A DNA stretch of 64,000 nucleotides from Nesterenkonia sp. Act20 (GTDB lineage: Bacteria; Actinomycetota; Actinomycetes; Actinomycetales; Micrococcaceae), in the NCBI RefSeq assembly GCF_019173455.1, contig NZ_JADPQH010000001.1:1204391-1268390 (forward strand), read 5' to 3'. Under the pieces are notes generated by a model that saw nothing but the letters and a program-made list of their open reading frames with translations, did no database searches and had not been told where the DNA came from. Both the position numbers and the translations under genes were made by a program. Positions 34,069-42,412 of this stretch are shown piece by piece. The first letter of the stretch is position 1, and each line of letters opens with the position of its first letter.

Positions 34069-35183
34069 GGTCGTTTCTCCTTGGTCCCGACGGGGGGCTG
34101 ACGGCGGGCGGCGGGCACGGTGTGGACCCCGGAGACGCTGCCGCGTTCCTTGAGCGCCATGACGAAGGCGAGAACCTGGGCCACCTGGGTGAACAGCTCC
34201 ACGGGGACCTCGTCCCCCAGGGAACATTCAGCATGCAGCGCGCGGGTCAGGGCGACGTCGCGGACCATCGGCACCCGCTTGGCCGCGGCCTCCTCGCGCA
34301 GACGCAGCGCGATGTTATCGGTGCCCAGCGCCACCACCTTCGGCGCCGCGAACCCCGGCTGGTAGGAGAGCGCGACGGCCACGTGGGTGGGGTTCACCAG
34401 CATCACGTCGGACTCCCCCACTGCTGCGATCATCCGGTTCCGACTCATCTCCAGCGCTCGGCTGCGCCGGTGCTGACGCACGAGCGGATCGCCGTCGGTC
34501 TTCTTGTTCTCATCCTTGACCTCCTGCTTGGTCATCCGCGTGTGCTTGCGGTTGCGCCGCGAGACCACGAGCAGATCGATCACCGCCAGTCCCACACCGG
34601 CCAGGATCGAGGCCTGCAGCAGCGAGACCGTCCCACTTCCTGCGGCACTGAGCATGGAGGAGACTGGCAGCAGACCGGCGTTGAGCAGCAGCGGCATCAG
34701 GGAGCGGATGACGTACCAGAGCATCAGACCCACCACCAGGGTCTTGAGCAGCGCCTTGGCCCCCTGCCACAGGGCCTGAAGACCGAAGGTGCGCTTCAGG
34801 CCTTTGACCGGGTCCAGGTGCTCACCCTTGAGTGCGAACTTCTTGAACGTCACGCCACCCTGGAGCACCGCGCCGGCCAGCACCGCCAGGACGACGGCGC
34901 CCAGCATGGGTCCCAGCGTCAGCGCCATGGACCCGCCTGCCTCGGCCAGGGCGGTGACGGCCACGGCCGGATCGGGGGCGTCGATGACTGCTTTCACCGC
35001 ACCGAGCTGCGCCTGGCCGGCCTCCCGGCCAGCCTCGAGCACCCAGGGCATCGCGGCGGTCGCGGCACCGATGCCCAGCCACGCGGTGAGGTCCTGGGAG
35101 CGGGAGAGCTTGCCCTTCTCCCGAACCTCCTTCATGCGCTGCGGCGTGGCCTTCTCGGTCCGTTCTCCGGTGGGCTCTGACAT
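34065..35183 (-). CDS. flhB: Flagellar export protein FlhB
   Basis: 372 residues. Four membrane helices in the first 210 residues, then the cytoplasmic domain with the self-cleavage site NPTH at 264-267 (MLVNPTHVAVALSY). Cleavage there switches export from rod/hook to filament proteins. The C-terminal 25 residues are a basic tail beyond the usual end. The start ATG overlaps the fliR stop by one base (TGATG). Confidence 0.95.
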   Translation of the reverse strand: MSEPTGERTEKATPQRMKEVREKGKLSRSQDLTAWLGIGAATAAMPWVLEAGREAGQAQLGAVKAVIDAPDPAVAVTALAEAGGSMALTLGPMLGAVVLAVLAGAVLQGGVTFKKFALKGEHLDPVKGLKRTFGLQALWQGAKALLKTLVVGLMLWYVIRSLMPLLLNAGLLPVSSMLSAAGSGTVSLLQASILAGVGLAVIDLLVVSRRNRKHTRMTKQEVKDENKKTDGDPLVRQHRRSRALEMSRNRMIAAVGESDVMLVNPTHVAVALSYQPGFAAPKVVALGTDNIALRLREEAAAKRVPMVRDVALTRALHAECSLGDEVPVELFTQVAQVLAFVMALKERGSVSGVHTVPAARRQPPVGTKEKRP

Positions 35184-35941
35184 CAGATCACCCCGCTGAA
35201 GGACCGCAGGGCCGACTGCACCAGGGTGGAGACCGCCGCCGGCAGCACTACGAACACCGTGCCGGCCAGGGTCAGTGTGAGGAAGATCTTCAGCGGGAAG
35301 CCCAGTGAGAAGGCGTTCAGCGCGGGGGCGACCCGGGTCAGCAGACCCAGGCCGGCGTCGGCGAGAAAGAGCACCACCAGCAGCGGTCCAGCGATCTGCA
35401 CCGCAGCCATGAACATCTCGGAGAATCCAGTGACCACGTTCTCCGCGAGCGCGGTCAGACTGATCTCCGCGCCCAGCGGCAGCGCGTCGAAGGAGCGGAA
35501 GAGCCCGGCCAGGATCAGCTGGTAGCCGTCGGAGGCCACGAGCAGCGCGATCGCGGCGAAATGGAAGAGCCTGGTGAACTGGGCGCCGTTGATCTGGGAT
35601 CCCGGGTCGAAGGCCATCGCCAGCTGGAAGCCTCCGAAGAGGTCGATCAGTCCACCCGCGGACTGCACGGCCGCGAAGAGCAGCATCACCAGAAAGCCCA
35701 GCGCGGCCCCCGCCAGGATCTCCAGCAGCAGCGCGGCGATGAAGCCCCCGGTGTCCAGCGGCACATAGTCGGCGACGGCGCGCGGCGCCACCACCAGCGC
35801 CAAGCAGGCTCCCATGGCTGCCCGGATGCGCATCGGCACCGAGCCGTGCGAGAAGGGCGGCGCGATGACGATGAAGGCGGTCACACGCACGGCCGCCAGC
35901 ATCGTGGCCTCCAGCCAGGTCAGCGGCAGGGTGAACTCCAC
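35183..35941 (-). CDS. fliR: Flagellar export protein FliR
   Basis: 252 residues with six to seven hydrophobic helices. RVTAFIVIAPPF near the N-terminus and ALGFLVMLLFAAVQSAGGLIDLFGGFQLA with FDPGSQINGAQFTRL are FliR hallmarks. It is part of the FliPQR pore. It starts with GTG one base after the fliQ stop. Confidence 0.94.
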   Translation of the reverse strand: MEFTLPLTWLEATMLAAVRVTAFIVIAPPFSHGSVPMRIRAAMGACLALVVAPRAVADYVPLDTGGFIAALLLEILAGAALGFLVMLLFAAVQSAGGLIDLFGGFQLAMAFDPGSQINGAQFTRLFHFAAIALLVASDGYQLILAGLFRSFDALPLGAEISLTALAENVVTGFSEMFMAAVQIAGPLLVVLFLADAGLGLLTRVAPALNAFSLGFPLKIFLTLTLAGTVFVVLPAAVSTLVQSALRSFSGVI

Positions 35942-35942
35942 G

Positions 35943-36218
35943 TCATCCGCCCCCGAGCAGGGCCGGTATGCGCTCGAAGAGAGTATGGGTGAAGCTCACG
36001 ATCTCGGAGATCATCCAGTGTCCGCAGACCACCAGCGCGATGCCCACGGCGACCGCCTTGGGCACGAAGGACAGCGTGATCTCCTGGATCTGCGTCATCG
36101 ACTGGAACAGCGAGATGGCGAAGCCGACCACCAGTGAGGTGATCAGCACCGGGGCCGAGAGCTTCGCGGCGACCACGAGCCCAGCCAGCCCGATGTCGAG
36201 CACGGCGTTGGTATCCAT
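35943..36218 (-). CDS. fliQ: Flagellar export protein FliQ
   Basis: 91 residues from ATG 36218 (GGGAGG 8 bases upstream; a longer frame was rejected because 91 is the family length). Two membrane helices flank TSLVVGFAISLFQSMTQIQEITLSFVPK in outline, the conserved FliQ core. It is part of the export pore with FliP and FliR. Confidence 0.94.
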   Translation of the reverse strand: MDTNAVLDIGLAGLVVAAKLSAPVLITSLVVGFAISLFQSMTQIQEITLSFVPKAVAVGIALVVCGHWMISEIVSFTHTLFERIPALLGGG

Positions 36219-36220
36219 GC

Positions 36221-37192
36221 CTAGCCACCTCCCGAATAGCTGCCGACCAGGGCGGTGATGATGAGTCCCCACCCGTCGACGAGGATGAACAGCAGGATCT
36301 TGAAGGGCAGCGAGATCATCACCGGCGGAAGCATCATCATGCCCATGGACATCAGCGCCGAGGCGACGACCAGGTCGATGACCAGGAAGGGCACGAAGAT
36401 CACAAAGCCGATGATGAACGCCGCACGGAGCTCCGAGATCATGAACGAAGGAATCAGGGTGGTCAGCGCCACGTCCTCCGGGGAGCCGGGGTTCTCCAGG
36501 TCGGCGGCCCGGGTCATCAGCGCGATGTCCTCCTCGCGGGTGTGCGCGAGCATGAACTGGCGCAGCGGCTCGGATCCCGCCTCGAGCGCCTCGGTGAACG
36601 TCAGCCCGCCGTCGGTATAGGGCTGCACGGCGAGCTCATTGATCTCGCTGAGCACCGGGGACATGATGAACAGCGAGAGGAACAGCGCCAGCCCGGCCAG
36701 CACCTGGTTCGGCGGGATCGAGGGCAGCGAGAGGGCATTCCGGGTCAGTGCGAGCACCACGAAGATCTTCGTGAAGGAGCTCATCATCAGCAGCAGCGCC
36801 GGCGCCACCGAGAGCAGCGTGATGGCGATGAGTGTGACCACCGCGGAGCTGGGCGTGCCGTCCGGGCCGTTGATGTCCACGGAGAGGCCGCCGCCACCTT
36901 CTCCGCCCTCGCCGTCCTGTCCTGCATCGCCGCCGTCGTCGTCTCCGGGGGCGGGTGCGGGCTCCCCCGGAGCTGGCTGTTCCGGCGGGTCCACCGGGGT
37001 CGCCGAGGCTGTTCCGGAGGAGAGCCACAGTGAGGCTCCCACCGCGAGGACCAGGAGCAGGACCAGCAGCACCTTCCGGCCGAGCTGTCGCAGCTCGGGT
37101 CCTGCTGTCGGCTCGGGTCCTGCTGTTGGCTCGGGTGCCAGCGCCTGGGCCAGCGTCGACGCGAGGACACTCGTGTGCGCGGCAGCGTTCAC
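36221..37192 (-). CDS. fliP: Flagellar export protein FliP, with long N-terminal extension
   Basis: 323 residues. The conserved FliP core starts at about residue 110 (TLIAITLLSVAPALLLMMSSFTK) and includes LTRNALSLPSIPPNQVLAGLALFLS and the C-terminal SMGMMMLPPVMISLPFKILLF. Before it stand a 35-residue Pro/Glu repeat, one membrane helix (probably a signal sequence, ending ASATP) and an acidic Gly-rich linker. An 18-base duplication (37093-37128) codes for EPTAGP repeats. The start is GTG 37192, overlapping fliO. Confidence 0.92.
   Translation of the reverse strand: MNAAAHTSVLASTLAQALAPEPTAGPEPTAGPELRQLGRKVLLVLLLVLAVGASLWLSSGTASATPVDPPEQPAPGEPAPAPGDDDGGDAGQDGEGGEGGGGLSVDINGPDGTPSSAVVTLIAITLLSVAPALLLMMSSFTKIFVVLALTRNALSLPSIPPNQVLAGLALFLSLFIMSPVLSEINELAVQPYTDGGLTFTEALEAGSEPLRQFMLAHTREEDIALMTRAADLENPGSPEDVALTTLIPSFMISELRAAFIIGFVIFVPFLVIDLVVASALMSMGMMMLPPVMISLPFKILLFILVDGWGLIITALVGSYSGGG
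37093..37128. repeat. 18-base tandem duplication in fliP
   Basis: CTCGGGTCCTGCTGTCGG is followed by a copy with one change. It codes for EPTAGP twice. Confidence 0.8.
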
Positions 37193-37617
37193 TGCGTGGG
37201 GTCCTGGTGCGGATCCTGGGTGCGGGAAGGGGACTGGCTGCCGACCCGGTCATGACCGGTCCTGCCCTGGGCGAGCGCGACGGCGGAACGCAGCTTCTGC
37301 TCGAAGCCGCGGCTCACGGCGGAGTAGCGTCCGGCGGAGCTCGCCGCGGCCGCCTCCACGGGCAGAGGATCGGGAGCAGGGTAGCTCTCGAGCAGGGTGA
37401 CGCTCTGCTCAGCGACTCCGATGACGTAGCGGTGATCATCGATGTCCACCACGGCCACTGAGGACTTCTGTCCCAAGGCCTGGCGTCCGATCATCGTGAC
37501 CGCGTGCGGGGTCGCTGAGGTGGTCCGTCCTGACCAGCGGCGGTTGATGAACCAGATGAGCCCCAGGACAGCGGCGAGTGAGACCGCGACCCTGAGGATC
37601 AGGAAGAAGCTGTCCAC
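37189..37617 (-). CDS. fliO: FliO-like flagellar biosynthesis protein
   Basis: 142 residues from GTG 37617. One N-terminal membrane helix (FFLILRVAVSLAAVLGLIWF, about 4-23), then RRWSG and a small beta-rich domain with VTMIGRQALGQKSSVAVVDIDDHRYVIGVAEQSVTLLE in outline, the FliO/MopB pattern. It assists assembly of the FliP ring. FliO is poorly conserved; position between fliN and fliP supports the call. Confidence 0.85.
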   Translation of the reverse strand: MDSFFLILRVAVSLAAVLGLIWFINRRWSGRTTSATPHAVTMIGRQALGQKSSVAVVDIDDHRYVIGVAEQSVTLLESYPAPDPLPVEAAAASSAGRYSAVSRGFEQKLRSAVALAQGRTGHDRVGSQSPSRTQDPHQDPTQ

Positions 37618-38427
37618 TCAGGCAAGGCCTTCCGCGGAGTCGAGGATCTTGGTGATGCGCACGCCGTAGTCCTGATCCATCACCACCACCTCGCCCTGGG
37701 CGATGAGCCTGCCGTTGAGCCGCACGTCGGCCGGGGCTCCGGCGTTGCGGTCCAACTCGATGACCGCGCCCGGCTCCATCGCCAGCACGTCTCGGACGGA
37801 GACTCGGGTGCGCCCGATCTCCACGGTCAGCGCCATCTGCACGTTGTTGAGCCGACTCAACCGGGAGGTGACGTGCTGATCGGGGTGCTGCGCCGCCGTC
37901 GTCGTGCCCTGGCCGCTCTGGGTTCGGCTGTCGGTCGCGGTGGCTGAGGCGGGTTCACGCAGTCGCAGCGCGAACCAGCCGACGCCCCGATCATCAGCGA
38001 CGAGCTGGAAGAGCGCCGTCTCGCTGTCCTGCAGCAGCGCCGGCGCTGCGCTGGCGGGCACCGTGGAGAGCACTCCGGCGCCCAGGACTCCGGTGGCCGC
38101 CTCGAAGGCCGGGCGCAGCACATCGTCCAGGGAGACGAGCTTCGGGTCCAGGTCGGCGGCGTCGCCGAGGATCGCGGTGTCCACGTGCACCGCGAGGTCG
38201 GCGGAGATGCTGCCGACGAATGCCGCCACCACGAGGTCTGCGGCACCGGCCAGCGCGGCGAGGTCAGGGGTTGCGGAATCGCCGTTCGCAGCACCGGCTG
38301 CGTCCTTCCACGGGCGGGCCGTGACGGGGACGCTGACCGGCAGCGCTGCGGACAGCGCCTCGGCGGCAGAGGCATGCAGGATTTGGGTGTCGGCGTGGCC
38401 GGACTCGGTCTTCTGGGGCGAGCTCAT
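37618..38427 (-). CDS. fliN: Flagellar motor switch protein FliN, long form
   Basis: 269 residues. The last 80 residues are the FliN/SpoA C-ring domain: VQMALTVEIGRTRVSVRDVL, then EPGAVIELDRNAGAPADVRLNGRLIAQGEVV. Ordinary FliN is about 100-140 residues; the extra ~180 N-terminal residues may be a CheC/FliY-like domain, but the CheC phosphatase motif is not evident. It forms the lower C-ring with FliM. It overlaps fliM (ATGA). Confidence 0.88.
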   Translation of the reverse strand: MSSPQKTESGHADTQILHASAAEALSAALPVSVPVTARPWKDAAGAANGDSATPDLAALAGAADLVVAAFVGSISADLAVHVDTAILGDAADLDPKLVSLDDVLRPAFEAATGVLGAGVLSTVPASAAPALLQDSETALFQLVADDRGVGWFALRLREPASATATDSRTQSGQGTTTAAQHPDQHVTSRLSRLNNVQMALTVEIGRTRVSVRDVLAMEPGAVIELDRNAGAPADVRLNGRLIAQGEVVVMDQDYGVRITKILDSAEGLA

Positions 38428-39356
38428 AGTGTGTTTTCCTCAGTGGAGACGACGACGGCGGCGATCCGCCCGGCATGGGAGCCAGCGGCTGCTGTGCCCA
38501 GCCGCTGACCATCCACGGTCAGATTCAGCGGGCGGTGGGAAGGGTGCGGCAGACGCAGAACGTCACCCACCGAAAGGTTCAGGATCTGTTCGGGGGTGAT
38601 CTGGGCATCATTGACGCTGAGCGCCAGCTCCATCGGGACATGCACGATGTGTTCGTGGAGCAGCTCCACGGCGTGACCACCTGTGTCGATCGGGTTCTCC
38701 TCGCCCAGCTGCGGGAGGACCGCGTCCCCCGGGAGCGCCACGGTGGCCAACAACGAACGCTCCCCCACACGGATGGAGAAGGCGGCGACCAGCATCAGGT
38801 CGGACTTCGTGGCCGCCTGGGCGAACTGGGCGTTGTAGTGGATCGCGTCCACGGTCACCGTGCTCTTGAGCAGCCCGCCGAGTGAATAATGCAGATCCTC
38901 GAGAGTCTCCGTGACCAGGTTCCGCACGAGCGTCTGCTCGATGCCGGTGAACTTTCGCTCCTCGACATCGACCGCGTGCGGGCTGCCGAGGATATGGGAG
39001 ACCCAGTTCAGCGCGCCGGCGGCCGGGAACTGAAAAACAGCTCGCGCATCGAGTCCCTCGATGGCGCAGAGCACCATGGCCGTGGTGGCGGGGAGACGGG
39101 CGATGTAGTCGTCATAGGTCTGCATCGTCACCGATTCCAGCGTGACCTGGGAGAGCACCCGGACGCGGGCCGTCAGCTGGGTGCCCCACTGGCGCGCGAA
39201 CGTCTCGAAGGCCAGCTCCAGCGTGCGCGCGTGTTCGCGGGAGAGCGTGGTGGGACGACGGAAGTCATAGGGCACCGGCTCGTCCGCCGAGGCAGGGGTG
39301 CTCACCGGCGTCGCATCATGCGACGGCGGCAGAAGCGTAGAGGACACGTCGGCCAC
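38424..39356 (-). CDS. fliM: Flagellar motor switch protein FliM
   Basis: 310 residues from GTG 39356; a GTG at 39347 (307 residues) may be the true start because a promoter-like TCCGATAG overlaps the first one. YDFRRPTTLSREHARTLELAFETFARQW, then TYDDYIARLPATTAM and EERKFTGIEQTLVRNLV are the FliM middle domain; the SpoA domain at the end includes MELALSVNDAQITPEQILNLSVGDVLRL. The EIDALL-type CheY-binding N-terminus is not seen, consistent with no chemotaxis genes in the window. Confidence 0.92.
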   Translation of the reverse strand: MADVSSTLLPPSHDATPVSTPASADEPVPYDFRRPTTLSREHARTLELAFETFARQWGTQLTARVRVLSQVTLESVTMQTYDDYIARLPATTAMVLCAIEGLDARAVFQFPAAGALNWVSHILGSPHAVDVEERKFTGIEQTLVRNLVTETLEDLHYSLGGLLKSTVTVDAIHYNAQFAQAATKSDLMLVAAFSIRVGERSLLATVALPGDAVLPQLGEENPIDTGGHAVELLHEHIVHVPMELALSVNDAQITPEQILNLSVGDVLRLPHPSHRPLNLTVDGQRLGTAAAGSHAGRIAAVVVSTEENTL

Positions 39357-39382
39357 TATCGGAGACTCTGACCTGCCGGTTA
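39356..39382 (-). promoter_or_regulatory. Possible sigma-28 promoter before fliM
   Basis: TAAC, 15 bases, TCCGATAG. It differs by one base from the site before flgN. It lies in the 62-base gap after motB, where fliL would normally stand. Confidence 0.4.
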
Positions 39383-39418
39383 GCGGATGGGGGAGACTAT
39401 TTTTCTGACCAGTGTCTC

Positions 39419-40330
39419 CTAGGCCTCCTCCGCGGCCTCCGCCAGCCCGGGGAGCAGCTCACGGATCTGTTCTGGCTCATCGGAGAGCACCGTGACATCC
39501 ACCCTGCGATTCAGCCACAGCCGCTCATCCACCGGATGGGCGTCGCCGTAGCCCACGGAGATGATCTTGGTGGCGTCGACCCCACCGACCTCGACGAGTT
39601 CGCGCAGCACTCCCGTGGCACGGCTGGCGGAGAGCTCCCAATTGGTGGGGTAGGGCTCCACGGGTCGGCGCACATCGGCGTGGCCTCCGACCTCGAAGAA
39701 CCGCTTCGTGGGCGCGAGCACCGGGGCGATGGCGTCGATGACCTCCTGACCCTCGTCATTGAGCGTGGAGCTGTTGGGGTCGAAGAAGGTCTCAGCCCCC
39801 ACCAGGCGCACCGTGAGCCCACGCTCGTCGAGGACGAATTCGGCGCTGCCCTCATGTCCCGCGTCATCCAGCCGCTGTTGAAGCTTGCGCTGCAGCTCCC
39901 GAAGATCCTCGATCTCCGCCTGCGCCAAGGCGACGCTGTCCTCGGTGGCATCCTCGATCAGCCCCTGCTCCGCGGCCTGGCTGAGCTCCGAGGAGGGGCC
40001 CTCCTGGTCGACGATGGCAGGCGGCACCACCACTCCGGAGGCGGTGTCCACGGTTTCGCTGCTCTCGGTGCCAAATCCGGTGGCCAGCGAGTTTCGCAGC
40101 TGCTCGTACTTGCCCTGGTCCACGGTGGACATCGCGTAGAGCACGATGAACAGACACATCAGCACGGTGACCATGTCCATGTAGGAGGCCATCCAGCGTT
40201 CCTCGCCGCCGCCATGTCCCGAGCCGCCGGACCCTGACGAGCCGCGTCCGCGACGTCGCGAACCGCGGGCCGTCCCACCCTGTCCGTGGGCTGAGGAGGA
40301 TCGGCGGACCGGTGAGCCCGGGGAGCTCAC
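39419..40330 (-). CDS. motB: Flagellar motor stator protein MotB
   Basis: 303 residues from GTG 40330. A basic, Gly/Ser/Arg-rich cytoplasmic start (about 45 residues, longer than usual) precedes the single helix with the ion-binding Asp in WMASYMDMVTVLMCLFIVLY. The C-terminal OmpA-like peptidoglycan-binding domain is seen from GAETFFDPNSSTLNDEGQEV through GGHADVRR and NWELSASRA. It anchors the stator to the cell wall. It overlaps motA by 4 bases. Confidence 0.95.
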   Translation of the reverse strand: MSSPGSPVRRSSSAHGQGGTARGSRRRGRGSSGSGGSGHGGGEERWMASYMDMVTVLMCLFIVLYAMSTVDQGKYEQLRNSLATGFGTESSETVDTASGVVVPPAIVDQEGPSSELSQAAEQGLIEDATEDSVALAQAEIEDLRELQRKLQQRLDDAGHEGSAEFVLDERGLTVRLVGAETFFDPNSSTLNDEGQEVIDAIAPVLAPTKRFFEVGGHADVRRPVEPYPTNWELSASRATGVLRELVEVGGVDATKIISVGYGDAHPVDERLWLNRRVDVTVLSDEPEQIRELLPGLAEAAEEA

Positions 40331-41130
40331 AGCGCCTCGTTGAGATCCGGCGCCGAGGTCGACGTCGCGGGCTCGGCGCGCAGCTCGTGAGCGGGGACCA
40401 TCGCCCTCAGTCGTTCACCGAGCAGTATCGGCTGATTGCCGTCCTGGATCGCAAGCAGACCTTCCATGGTCAGTTCCATGCGCTCCTGCTCGAGCTGGGC
40501 CAGGCGACCCAGCCGCGCCCCGATGGGCAGCCAGATGAAGTTCGCCGAGACCAGCCCCCACAGCGTGGCGACGAAGGCGGCGGCGATCATATGGCCGAGC
40601 TCATCGGGCTCGGACAGGTTCTCCAGGACGTGGGTCAGTGAGACGACGGTTCCGATGATGCCCACTGTGGGCGCGTAGCCGCCCATGGAGCTGTAGAACC
40701 GGGAGGCCACCTGGGAGGTGGCGTCCTTGGTGGCGATGTCGTCTTCGAGCTGCTGGCGCAGGGAGTCCCCGTCCACGCCGTCGGCCAGCGACTGCAGGCC
40801 GCGCGCGAGGAAGGGGTCCTCCTCCAGCTGCGCTTCGGCTTCGAGGGCGAGCAGCCCGTCGCTGCGCGCGACCTCGGCGAGTGAGACCAGCCTGTCGATG
40901 CGCTCCTCAGCCGCTGCCACGCGACCGGTGAAAGCTTTGGGGAGTGCTTTGACTGCCAGGAGTGCGTCGCGAAGCGTGCCGCCGGCCACTGCGACGGCGA
41001 TGGTGCCGAAGAAGACGAGGATCATCGGCGCCGGCAGCAGGATGGAGCTCACGTGGGCGCCCTCGAGGAAGAGCATCGCGAACATGGCGCCGAAGGCGAG
41101 GAGCAGTCCGAGCAGAGTTGCGGGATCCAT
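40327..41130 (-). CDS. motA: Flagellar motor stator protein MotA
   Basis: 267 residues with four membrane helices. The cytoplasmic loop between helices 2 and 3 contains the charged segment that acts on FliG (RVAAAEERIDRLVSLAEVAR), and SMGGYAPTVGIIGTVVSLTHVLENL is the conserved third helix with the ion-path proline. It forms the ion channel with MotB. The ATG overlaps the flbD stop by one base. Confidence 0.94.
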   Translation of the reverse strand: MDPATLLGLLLAFGAMFAMLFLEGAHVSSILLPAPMILVFFGTIAVAVAGGTLRDALLAVKALPKAFTGRVAAAEERIDRLVSLAEVARSDGLLALEAEAQLEEDPFLARGLQSLADGVDGDSLRQQLEDDIATKDATSQVASRFYSSMGGYAPTVGIIGTVVSLTHVLENLSEPDELGHMIAAAFVATLWGLVSANFIWLPIGARLGRLAQLEQERMELTMEGLLAIQDGNQPILLGERLRAMVPAHELRAEPATSTSAPDLNEAL

Positions 41131-41378
41131 CAGACCATCCTGGGTGGGGGCTCAGCGGGCAGGTGGGTTGATGCGGACGAGGCGCTGGTCGAAGCGGCCG
41201 CGACCACGCGAGCGCGGAAGCCGACGATCAGACCGATGACGTCATCCATCGGCTCACGCACCACGTATCGGGCGCCATTGACCATCAGCAGCACCGTGTC
41301 CGGGTGCTCCTGGATGCGCTCGAGCAGATCGGGATTCACCGCGAAGCGGGATCCGTTGAGCCTGGTCACGACGATCAT
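41130..41378 (-). CDS. flbD: FlbD-type flagellar protein
   Basis: 82 residues from ATG 41378 (AAAGGA 7 bases upstream). MIVVTRLNGSRFAVNPDLLE, then TVLLMVNGARYVVREPMDDV, is the compact FlbD family found between flgE and motA in Gram-positive flagellar operons; its role is not settled. The tail is about 15 residues longer than usual. Here flgE is separated from it by an inserted gene on the other strand. Confidence 0.9.
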   Translation of the reverse strand: MIVVTRLNGSRFAVNPDLLERIQEHPDTVLLMVNGARYVVREPMDDVIGLIVGFRARVVAAASTSASSASTHLPAEPPPRMV

Positions 41379-41511
41379 CAGCACGTCCTTTCAGGACACA
41401 CTGTCGGCTGATCCGAACGCTTCGTTAGCCCCCACCAGGGGTCGTCATCAGCGCATCGAGCATGACCCGAGGCCTCACCCCGCTCGGAAGTGAGCTCGCC
41501 TCCCCCATCCC

Positions 41512-41517
41512 TACAAT
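41512..41517 (+). promoter_or_regulatory. -10 box (TACAAT) of the inserted hydrolase gene, leaderless layout
   Basis: TACAAT, 6 bases, then ATG at 41524. This is the strongest -10 match of the set. Confidence 0.55.
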
Positions 41518-41523
41518 GGTGAG

Positions 41524-42306
41524 ATGAGTCTTCACCACGTGCGAAAAGGCGACGGAAGCCCCCTGCTGCTGGTGCACGGTCTCGGGGCGGGCCTGCAGTC
41601 CTGGGATCCGATCATCGACGAGCTGGCCGCGCACCGGGAAGTCATCGCGATCGACCTGCCCGGATTCGGTAAGACGCCGCCGCGCTCTGGTGAGGTCTCG
41701 ATCGCCACTCTCGCCGATTCGGTCGCACAGTTCATCGACGAGCAGGGGCTGGAAGGCGTAGCCACTGCCGGGCAGTCGATGGGTGGGCGGATCGTGCTTG
41801 AGCTCGCCAGACGCGGGGTCGGTGGTGACACCGTGGCGCTGGACCCTGGGGGTTTCTGGAGCGAGCGCGAGCTGGCGGTGTTCAGCTATACACTTCGGCC
41901 CTCGATCTCTCTGGTCCGTGCTCTGCGCGGTGCCCTGCCGGCGCTGCTGGGGAATCGCGTCAGTCGGTCCGCGCTGCTCGCACAGTTCTCGGCTCACCCG
42001 TGGTCGCTGACGCAGAAGACTGTGCTGCCCGACCTGCTCGGGCTGGCCGATGCTCCGGCGACGGATGCAGCCATGGATGCGCTCACGAAGGGACCCAAGC
42101 AGCAGGGCGCTCCGCTCGGGTCCGTCCCCGGTCGCGTCACCATCGGGTGGGGACGTCGCGACCTCGTCACCGTTCCGCGGCAAGCCCATCGGGCTGTGGC
42201 GGCGTTCCCCGATGCGACCCTGCACTGGTTCCCCCGGTGCGGACACTTCCCGCAGTGGGACGCGCCGCAAAAGGCCGTGGAGCTCATCCTCAACGGCACG
42301 CACTGA
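41524..42306 (+). CDS. Alpha/beta hydrolase inserted in the flagellar cluster
   Basis: 260 residues. PLLLVHGLGAGLQSWDPI holds the oxyanion loop, ATAGQSMGGRIVLELA the nucleophile elbow (GQSMG), GWGRRDLVTVP the acid and RCGHFPQWDAP the histidine. It resembles meta-cleavage/haloperoxidase-type hydrolases; substrate unknown. It is the only plus-strand gene between csrA and fliA, has its own TACAAT promoter and is followed by a terminator, so it is an independent unit and probably a late insertion between flgE and flbD. Confidence 0.88.
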   Translation: MSLHHVRKGDGSPLLLVHGLGAGLQSWDPIIDELAAHREVIAIDLPGFGKTPPRSGEVSIATLADSVAQFIDEQGLEGVATAGQSMGGRIVLELARRGVGGDTVALDPGGFWSERELAVFSYTLRPSISLVRALRGALPALLGNRVSRSALLAQFSAHPWSLTQKTVLPDLLGLADAPATDAAMDALTKGPKQQGAPLGSVPGRVTIGWGRRDLVTVPRQAHRAVAAFPDATLHWFPRCGHFPQWDAPQKAVELILNGTH

Positions 42307-42338
42307 CACATAGGGTGCACCCGATGGAGGCTTCCCGC

Positions 42339-42366
42339 CCTGGCCCGAACCGCAGTTCGGACCAGG
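42339..42366. terminator. Hairpin between the inserted hydrolase and flgE
   Basis: CCTGG-C-CCGAAC and GTTCGG-A-CCAGG pair around a 4-base loop with one internal mismatch. It lies between convergent ends and can stop both transcripts. There is no U-run. Confidence 0.65.
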
Positions 42367-42412
42367 ACCGGATCCTCTCTCATGCGGGAGACATCACGAG
42401 TCCTCCAGGGAC

